A DNA stretch of 64,000 nt from Eubacterium sp. (GTDB lineage Bacteria > Bacillota > Clostridia > Lachnospirales > Lachnospiraceae), in NCBI GenBank assembly GCA_017433825.1, contig JAFRGL010000012.1:1-64000 (forward strand), read 5' to 3'. Positions 53,748 to 61,744 of this stretch are shown in pieces (positions within the stretch are counted from its first letter, which is position 1; each line of letters opens with the position of its first letter). The notes under the pieces are model-generated. The model had not been told where the DNA came from. It did no database searches and saw only the letters and a list, made by a program, of their open reading frames with translations. The translations under genes were made by a program, and so were the position numbers.

Positions 53748-54524
53748 TTATTCAGGCGTATAGTTTTCCAGCACTTCATAAAGATAAGGATTCGTGACCT
53801 TAATGTAGGTGCCTTTCATGCCGCCGGAGTGGGATTCGATGATGCCGGCGCTCTCGAACTTGCGCAGGGCATTGACGATAACCGAACGGTTGACCCCGGC
53901 CCGGTCCGCAATCCGGCTGGCTACCAGAAGGCCGGAGGAACTGCCGGCAAGCTCCCGGAAGATATGCCTTACCGCATTCAGTTCGGAAGTGGAGAGGGTG
54001 CTGATGGCGGAATAAACCACCTGTACAAGCCGTTTCTCCTCCGCGCTTTCGTCATGCTCGGAACGCATGAATTCCAGACCTACAACCGTGGTGCCGTACT
54101 CGCTTAAGATGATATCATCCACGGTATATCTGGGGCCTTTCCGGTACAGGAACATGGTGCCCAGCCGTTCGCCGGAAATGCGTATCGGACAGACGATGCC
54201 CGTGTATTCATCGATATCCTCCCCTGCAAAGCCCAGGGTTTCCAGGCTGACGTTTTCTTTTGTGGAGAGAATATTGAGCAGACGCTCATTTAAGAGGGGA
54301 TCTATGTGGGAGCCGACGGTATCGCTGATAAGGTCGGTTAGCATCGGGACGTCGGGACAGGAGCCCGCGCCGAGCACCTTGCATTTGCTGCTGATGACCA
54401 TGGTATAGGAGTTCAGACAGCCGGAGAGCACCTGGCAGAGATCGTCGAAGACAACCTTTGCGCCGGAGCTGTTCTGCAGAAGTTTGTTGATTTTATGGAT
54501 TTTATCCAGCAACTGTACACTCAT
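53748..54524 (-). CDS. codY: Global nutritional repressor CodY
   Basis: GTP- and branched-chain-amino-acid-sensing repressor, 258 residues, normal length. The N-terminal GAF domain (about 1-155) is followed by a winged helix with ASRIADRAGVNRSVIVNALR, the almost invariant CodY recognition helix. Peptide uptake genes are classic CodY targets, so the opp operon here may be in its regulon. It is on the minus strand, convergent with topA; a GAGGA site lies ahead of the ATG. Confidence 0.97.
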   Translation of the reverse strand: MSVQLLDKIHKINKLLQNSSGAKVVFDDLCQVLSGCLNSYTMVISSKCKVLGAGSCPDVPMLTDLISDTVGSHIDPLLNERLLNILSTKENVSLETLGFAGEDIDEYTGIVCPIRISGERLGTMFLYRKGPRYTVDDIILSEYGTTVVGLEFMRSEHDESAEEKRLVQVVYSAISTLSTSELNAVRHIFRELAGSSSGLLVASRIADRAGVNRSVIVNALRKFESAGIIESHSGGMKGTYIKVTNPYLYEVLENYTPE

Positions 54525-54670
54525 ATTATCCTCCTCAGGCCAAATAAATTTCTTATCTTAAATTTAACATCGAATTATTTTGAAATCAACATATTTACAG
54601 CGGTATTTATAAAATATTCATGAAAAAAGTGTACCGGAAAAGGAATTTTGTTTTTTGCCCTTTCAGGTAC

Positions 54671-54698
54671 TTGACAAAACAAAGTATTGTGCTATTAT
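54671..54698 (+). promoter_or_regulatory. Sigma-A type promoter of groES-groEL
   Basis: TTGACA (54671-54676) and TATTAT (54693-54698) are spaced by 16 bases. The CIRCE element starts three bases after the -10. Confidence 0.82.
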
Positions 54699-54701
54699 TA
54701 A

Positions 54702-54728
54702 ATAGCACTCAAGGAAGATGAGTGCTAA
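54702..54728 (+). promoter_or_regulatory. CIRCE operator of groES-groEL
   Basis: ATAGCACTC-N9-GAGTGCTAA matches the CIRCE consensus except for A instead of T at position 1. It places groESL under HrcA together with the dnaK operon 24 kb upstream in the window. Confidence 0.95.
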
Positions 54729-54761
54729 CAATAAGATTATAATCATGTAAGGAGGCTATAT

Positions 54762-55034
54762 ATGATGCTCGTACCGTTAGCTGACAGAGTTGTTTTAAAG
54801 CAGGAAGTGGCAGAAGAGAAGACCGTTGGCGGCCTGATTCTTACCACCGGTTCCCAGGAGAAACCCCAGACCGCAGTCGTGGTTGCAGCGGGCCCCGGAA
54901 CGAAGGACGTGGAAATGGAAGTCGTTGTAGGCGACAAGGTTATTTTCTCCAAATATGCCGGCACTGAAGTCAAACTCGACGGCGAAGAATATATTGTAGT
55001 GAAACAGTCAGATATTCTGGCTATTGTGAAATAA
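54762..55034 (+). CDS. groES: Co-chaperonin GroES
   Basis: 90 residues, normal for the 10-kDa co-chaperonin. Conserved PLADRVVLKQ at the start and VGDKVIFSKYAGTEVKLDGEEYIVV near the end. The mobile-loop segment (EEKTVGGLILTTGSQEKPQ) is present. AAGGAGG precedes the ATG pair at 54762/54765. groEL starts 15 bases later. Confidence 0.97.
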   Translation: MMLVPLADRVVLKQEVAEEKTVGGLILTTGSQEKPQTAVVVAAGPGTKDVEMEVVVGDKVIFSKYAGTEVKLDGEEYIVVKQSDILAIVK

Positions 55035-56669
<1,635 letters not shown>

Positions 56670-56704
56670 AAACTGGTAAATAAACAGAATTAATAGTTAA
56701 TCGA

Positions 56705-56850
56705 TATAAAAATCCTGTATGTTTCTTCCGGGGACCGCTCTCGCTTAGTCCTCGCTCCAACGGCACTAATGCGCTCGTTCACGTCGTTCACGAATCGCAA
56801 AGTGCCGGGGCTGCGGATGTCCCCTTCAGAATACATACAGGATTTTTATA
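56705..56850. repeat. 146-base nested palindromic element after groEL
   Basis: Three nested inverted repeats share one centre. The outer arms TATAAAAATCCTGTATGT (56705-56722) and the complement at 56833-56850 pair perfectly over 18 bases; GGGGAC (56730-56735) pairs with GTCCCC (56819-56824); CGGCACT (56761-56767) pairs with AGTGCCG (56801-56807). The right outer arm contains TTTTT, so it could end the groESL transcript, but it is far larger than a normal terminator. It may be a dispersed palindromic repeat or a structured RNA. It fills most of the 312-base gap between groEL and the third CotH gene; the remainder is AT-rich promoter-like DNA. Confidence 0.82.
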
Positions 56851-56919
56851 GTTATTTTAACGAAAACGTCACAAGCCCGCTATATTTGTAACAATTCTGT
56901 AAAATTTGTTTATTGCCTC

Positions 56920-56948
56920 TTCCCATACTTGACAAGTAATGTTATAAT
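56920..56948 (+). promoter_or_regulatory. Candidate promoter of the third CotH gene
   Basis: A perfect TATAAT at 56943-56948 has TTCCCA 17 bases upstream. A perfect TTGACA (56929-56934) is only eight bases from that TATAAT and cannot serve as its -35. The start codon at 56982 is 33 bases downstream. The assignment is tentative. Confidence 0.4.
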
Positions 56949-56981
56949 TATTACTCAGTATAAGATTATTTGGGGTATCAG

Positions 56982-58721
56982 ATGTTTAATAAGGGGATTC
57001 GCGCTGCGGCAGCGCTTACCGCGGCAGTGCTTTTATGTACGCATGCGGCGGCATTTCCCGCGAAAGCGGAAGAGCCGGACGTAAGCAGCGCATCGGGAGA
57101 ATCTGTATCATTGTCATCCGGAACCGCGGTTTCAGCAGAAGAGGCCGCATCGGAAGAGAAGGAAGCATACAGTACTTCCGGAACAATTTCTGTTGAAGAA
57201 GAACCGGACGCTGTATCGGAAGCGGTATCGGAAGAAGAAACCGCCGTAACGATAGTACAGGAAGACAACAAGGTTTATTCCGGCATTTTCGGCTGTCATA
57301 CGGAAGACCCGTACGGAGAGCTGATTGACGGACTGTACGATGAAACAACCGGAAGCTTCTTTCTGTTCCTGCCCAACAGGGCAGACATTTCCGAGTATGT
57401 CCTCTATATAGACGGTGTGGCAGTCCGAAGCGCCTCTGCCGGCTCTGCCGACAGGGAAAGCGGCATGGTCACCGGTGCTTTTGAACAGTCCGGTGACACT
57501 GTGTTTGTTACAGATACCAAAGGCTGCGTTTATTCCGTTACCGTCCTTCAGTCCGATCTCCCCAGCGTTACGATTACTATGCGGGACGCAACTTTGTCCG
57601 ATCTCCATGTGGAAGACAAAACACAGAAATTTGAAGGCACACGTGTTCTGATTACCGACAGGAGCAGGCAGACGGACGCCTTCTCCGAAACGGTAATCTT
57701 CAGCGGCCGCGGCAATACCAGCTGGTGGATGCCCGATAAACGGGGGTACCAGATCAAATTTGACAGAAGAACCCGGGTTTTGGGAATGGCTAAAGCCAAG
57801 AAATGGGTGCTGCTGGCCAATGCATTCGATGATTCGCTTCTCCGCAACCGGACAGCGCTGTATTTTGCCGAACAGCTGGGAATGGCCTACGTGCCCGATA
57901 TGCAGCCGGTGGATTTGTGGATAAACGGGGAATACAGGGGCTCCTACCTTATCGGGGAAAAGGTGGAAATCGACGAACGGAGACTGAACCTTACCGATGA
58001 GCTTGGCGTGCTGATGGAGCAGGATGACGCTTTTTTCCGTGACAATAAAATGTGGTTTAAGGATGAGCCGCTGAACCGGTGTTTCGGACTGAAGGAAGCC
58101 GTATCGGAGGATTATCCTTACAAAGTGAAAAAAGCGGTGGACAGCTTTCATCTGAAGCTGGATGCTTTCATGGAATACCTGTCCGAAAACGAACCGGGGG
58201 ACATAACCCTGGAGGATTTGTCCGGATATATTGACGTGGAATCTTTCGCCAAGTGGACGCTGGTCAACGAATACACCCTGAACGTGGAATCTTACACCAC
58301 CAGCTTCTTCTGGTATACGGATGGTGAAGAGGACGTGCTGCATCTCGGCCCGGTATGGGATTTTGACTGCTGCATGGGAAATAAAGCCGATGAGAATGAC
58401 TACACCAATATTTTCGGCAGCAAACACATCCTGTTTCACAGACTGCTGAAAATACCGGAATTTGCTTCCCTTATGGACAGTCTGTTCGAGACCAACAGGG
58501 AAATAATCGGCGGCCTGCCGGATTATGCCCGTATGGAGGGCGGTAAACTTGCCGCTTCTGCGGCTATGAATTACATCAGATGGCGGTGCCTGGGACAGGA
58601 GAACATCAAAACCGGAACCCATCCTTACGCACCGACCTATGCGGAAGCTGTTGACAATCTGGCCGGCTGGCTGGAAGCACGATTTGATTTTTATCTTTCT
58701 GTCGGAAACAGATGGTTTTAA
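56982..58721 (+). CDS. Secreted CotH-type kinase protein without repeats (paralogue 3)
   Basis: 579 residues. Signal peptide about 1-25 (ending AAAFPAKA) and an acidic Ser/Glu-rich linker to about residue 95 are followed by a CotH domain to the end. Motifs match paralogues 1 and 2: SGRGNTSWW (about 240), KKWVLLANAFDDSLLRN and GPVWDFDCCMGN with aspartates at 460 and 462. It stops where the other two begin their repeats, so no Bsp-like repeat is present. The ATG at 56982 is preferred over an upstream in-frame TTG (56970) because GGGG lies six bases ahead. The next gene starts 11 bases after its stop, so this kinase is probably co-expressed with the repeat-bearing transpeptidase. Confidence 0.83.
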   Translation: MFNKGIRAAAALTAAVLLCTHAAAFPAKAEEPDVSSASGESVSLSSGTAVSAEEAASEEKEAYSTSGTISVEEEPDAVSEAVSEEETAVTIVQEDNKVYSGIFGCHTEDPYGELIDGLYDETTGSFFLFLPNRADISEYVLYIDGVAVRSASAGSADRESGMVTGAFEQSGDTVFVTDTKGCVYSVTVLQSDLPSVTITMRDATLSDLHVEDKTQKFEGTRVLITDRSRQTDAFSETVIFSGRGNTSWWMPDKRGYQIKFDRRTRVLGMAKAKKWVLLANAFDDSLLRNRTALYFAEQLGMAYVPDMQPVDLWINGEYRGSYLIGEKVEIDERRLNLTDELGVLMEQDDAFFRDNKMWFKDEPLNRCFGLKEAVSEDYPYKVKKAVDSFHLKLDAFMEYLSENEPGDITLEDLSGYIDVESFAKWTLVNEYTLNVESYTTSFFWYTDGEEDVLHLGPVWDFDCCMGNKADENDYTNIFGSKHILFHRLLKIPEFASLMDSLFETNREIIGGLPDYARMEGGKLAASAAMNYIRWRCLGQENIKTGTHPYAPTYAEAVDNLAGWLEARFDFYLSVGNRWF

Positions 58722-58732
58722 ATAACGGGGAT

Positions 58733-61657
58733 ATGAAAACAATGAGGAAAAACACTGTAATGAAAAAACTGCTTTGCCTGCTGTTTGCCGTTATTCTGAC
58801 TGCCGGCAGCCTGACGGCTGCGATGGCGGACGAACCCGCACCGGGTGTGTCGGAAGTATCGGAGACTTCAGAGAATCCGGAAGAACCGGAAAGCCCCGGG
58901 CCCGGAAATGAAGAAAACGTCACAGAGACGCCCGCAGTGCCCGCCGAAGGCGGAGGAGAGTCTGAGCCGGAAGAACCGGAAACGCCGCCTGCCCCTGCGC
59001 GGGAGATGGTAGAACTGACCCTGTCCGAACTGGCTGGTACAGCCGGCATAAGCGTGGGACCGGTGACGCTGGATGCCGGAGACATCCTGAATGCCGCTGT
59101 GTGGTCCGCTGCAGACGGTCAGGACGATATCCGCTGGTATGAGCTGGATCCGGCAGGGGAGGGCCTGTACGAACGTACAATAAAGCTTTCCAGTCACAAG
59201 GGCAACGGCCTGTACCATGTTCATGTTTACAGAAGAAGCGCAGCCGGCCAGATGACATTCGTAGGAAACAATACCTTTACTGTTGAAGGCATCCGTCAGG
59301 GAACGCTGGAAGTGGAAGAGCTGCGTTACAAGGAAGGTACGGCGGATATCCGCCTTACCGGTGCTTCGGCGGGCAGCGGCCTGGCCAAGGTTACGGTGGC
59401 CGTATGGTCAGACGGACGGCAGTCCGACATCCGCTGGTATGATGCGGCTGATCAGGATGACGGCAGCTGGACCTTCACCATGAGCATTAAAAACCACAGG
59501 GAAAACAGGGCTGTATACCTGCTTCATGCCTATGCCTGGGACAATGCCGGCAATTTCGAATTCGTGGGCAAAACGGAAGCCGATTTCTCCTTCCGTGCCG
59601 GTTCGGTAAGCTCCGAATGCGATGTAACCGCCAATACCTATACGGTTAAGGTGGAAGATTTCGAAGCTCCTGTGGATATCAGGGAAATCCGGGCAGCGGT
59701 CTGGTCCAATGAGGGCGGCCAGGACGACCTGACATGGAATACCATGAAAGGCGAAGGAGACGACTATGTATTCAATGGCAGCCTGAACACCCTGAAGCAT
59801 TTCGGCGATGTTTCCGTTCATGTATACGTAACGCTGGCAAGCGGCAGCATGGTGTTCCTGGGCTACGGCAATTTCCGCGTACAGCCTGCCAGCACCTCCG
59901 GCATGACTGTGACGGCGGACAACGCAGCGGGCACCTTCACCATTGATATTGATGAGATAACTTCAGCCATAGCGGTAAAAAAGGTCCGGGCAGCCGTGTG
60001 GAGCACGTCCAACCAGTCCGATATCCTCTGGTACGACCTGAAGGATAACGGCGACGGCACCTGGTCACTGGCCGGCGGAAATATCAAAAACCACAAATAC
60101 AATACCGGGCGGTACTACGTCCATGTTTACATTACACTGGCCAACGGCGTTACGAGTTTCCTGTGCAATGACGAATTTGTGATGGAAATCAAATCCGCGA
60201 AGGAATTTACCGTAACGGATTTGAATGAGGGCGTTGAAGGCGAAGAACAGAAGAAATACCGTGTTGCGGTGGAAAACGTGGAAATTCCCGGCGGAGCGAA
60301 AGACGTGCGGTTTGCCCTGTGGAACGAATCCAACTTCCCTGGTATGATCTGGCACAACGCCGTCAGGGATGGATCCACCTATTACATTGAATTCAATGTG
60401 GCGGCTTACCGGATGCTGGGCAATTACATCTGCCACGTTTACTATACCGCACCGAACGGCGCCAACACCTTCCTGATGGGAGGCGACTGCCTGAACATCG
60501 ACGGCAGGCCTTCCGGAACCGTTTCGGCAGCCGTGACAGACGGAAATGAAGGAAGCTTCGACGTAACAGTCAGCGGTGTGAGCGCTCCTTCAGGCATCAA
60601 TTCGGTACGGGTAGCCTGCTGGACGGATGAATCCGGCAATAACCGGAACTGGTACAATGCCGAAAGACAGGCAGACGGCACTTACAAGGCTTCCTGTTCC
60701 GTTAAGGAAAACAATTACGGCCTGGGCCATTATTACATCCATGCATATGCCACCATGGGCAACGGCATCGAATCCATCGCCTGTACCGGCGGACTGGATT
60801 TCAACCCTTCGGATTTCATTTATGTGAAGAACGGGGGCGCCTTCTCTGTCACAGTCGGTGTGAAGAACCCGCATGCAGCGCCTACCACGGCCTACATCTG
60901 GAGCGAGGAGGGCGGCCAGGACGACCTTCGGACGTTCAGCTTCACATCCAACGGCGGCGGAAGCTACTCTTCAGCCGTCAGCATGGGCAGCTTTGTAAAG
61001 ACCGGCAGATACATCTGCCATGTGTATTCCGGCAGTGAATTTGTGGCTGCCACCACATTCAACTGGGACTCCGCATGGAGATACGAGAACGGCTACAAGT
61101 TCCTGTATATGAACGGCGTCAGACAGACGAACCTTACTCCCTATATTGAAAACGGTTTCATTACCGGGCCTTACCGGATTGATATCAACCGCACCTGCTG
61201 CACGATCACTGTTTATGCCCGGGACGGCGGCAACGGCTATATCATCCCGGTGATAGCCATGACCTGTTCTGTCGGCGTCATGACGCCTGCGCTGGAGACG
61301 CCCACCGGCGACTACCAGACACATTTCAAACAGAGGTGGAGAGAGCTTATGGGTCCCTCCTACGGCCAGTACGTTACCTGTATCATGCCCAACTACGGTA
61401 TCCATTTCCACTCGGTGGCAGGATACAGGATGAGCAGCCACAACCTCTCCTATACGGATTATAATATGCTTGGACAGCCCGCTTCCCACGGCTGCGTAAG
61501 ACTGTGTGTAAGGGATGCCAAGTGGATTTATGATTATATGCCAATCGGTACCTGGGTGCATATTTACGACAGTTCCTATCCGGGACCCTTCGGCAAGCCC
61601 GCAACGATCAAGATCACGCCGGATATGGACTACGATCCTACTGATCCCAACTTATAA
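58733..61657 (+). CDS. L,D-transpeptidase with seven GBS Bsp-like repeats
   Basis: 974 residues. A signal peptide (about residues 10-35, ending TAAMA) is followed by a Pro/Glu-rich linker to about residue 90. Seven repeats follow, with core tryptophans at 124, 225, 324, 423, 530, 630 and 723 (spacing about 93-107). The C-terminal ~190 residues are a YkuD-type L,D-transpeptidase: the catalytic motif SHGCVR is at 918-923 with Cys921. Such enzymes make 3-3 peptidoglycan cross-links or attach proteins to the wall. The ATG at 58733 has GGGG only two bases away; ATGs at 58742 and 58760 are alternatives, with the same signal peptide. Confidence 0.88.
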   Translation: MKTMRKNTVMKKLLCLLFAVILTAGSLTAAMADEPAPGVSEVSETSENPEEPESPGPGNEENVTETPAVPAEGGGESEPEEPETPPAPAREMVELTLSELAGTAGISVGPVTLDAGDILNAAVWSAADGQDDIRWYELDPAGEGLYERTIKLSSHKGNGLYHVHVYRRSAAGQMTFVGNNTFTVEGIRQGTLEVEELRYKEGTADIRLTGASAGSGLAKVTVAVWSDGRQSDIRWYDAADQDDGSWTFTMSIKNHRENRAVYLLHAYAWDNAGNFEFVGKTEADFSFRAGSVSSECDVTANTYTVKVEDFEAPVDIREIRAAVWSNEGGQDDLTWNTMKGEGDDYVFNGSLNTLKHFGDVSVHVYVTLASGSMVFLGYGNFRVQPASTSGMTVTADNAAGTFTIDIDEITSAIAVKKVRAAVWSTSNQSDILWYDLKDNGDGTWSLAGGNIKNHKYNTGRYYVHVYITLANGVTSFLCNDEFVMEIKSAKEFTVTDLNEGVEGEEQKKYRVAVENVEIPGGAKDVRFALWNESNFPGMIWHNAVRDGSTYYIEFNVAAYRMLGNYICHVYYTAPNGANTFLMGGDCLNIDGRPSGTVSAAVTDGNEGSFDVTVSGVSAPSGINSVRVACWTDESGNNRNWYNAERQADGTYKASCSVKENNYGLGHYYIHAYATMGNGIESIACTGGLDFNPSDFIYVKNGGAFSVTVGVKNPHAAPTTAYIWSEEGGQDDLRTFSFTSNGGGSYSSAVSMGSFVKTGRYICHVYSGSEFVAATTFNWDSAWRYENGYKFLYMNGVRQTNLTPYIENGFITGPYRIDINRTCCTITVYARDGGNGYIIPVIAMTCSVGVMTPALETPTGDYQTHFKQRWRELMGPSYGQYVTCIMPNYGIHFHSVAGYRMSSHNLSYTDYNMLGQPASHGCVRLCVRDAKWIYDYMPIGTWVHIYDSSYPGPFGKPATIKITPDMDYDPTDPNL

Positions 61658-61669
61658 GAAATGACTGAC

Positions 61670-61697
61670 GGGCTTTCCGATCAACATCGGAAGGCCC
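61670..61697 (+). terminator. Hairpin after the L,D-transpeptidase gene
   Basis: GGGCTTTCCGAT, a CAAC loop and ATCGGAAGGCCC form a 12-bp stem with one G-T. A delayed TCTGTTTT follows. It probably terminates or attenuates between the transpeptidase and the next repeat protein. Confidence 0.65.
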
Positions 61698-61744
61698 TGG
61701 TCTGTTTTCCGACAAAGTGAAAATCAGGCCGGAAAGGCGAATTT

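Noticed and set aside
56670..56981. Insertion sequence or prophage remnant
   Set aside because: No transposase or integrase fragment or target-site duplication is visible; the region holds only the nested palindrome and an AT-rich promoter-like stretch. No insertion sequence was found elsewhere in the window.
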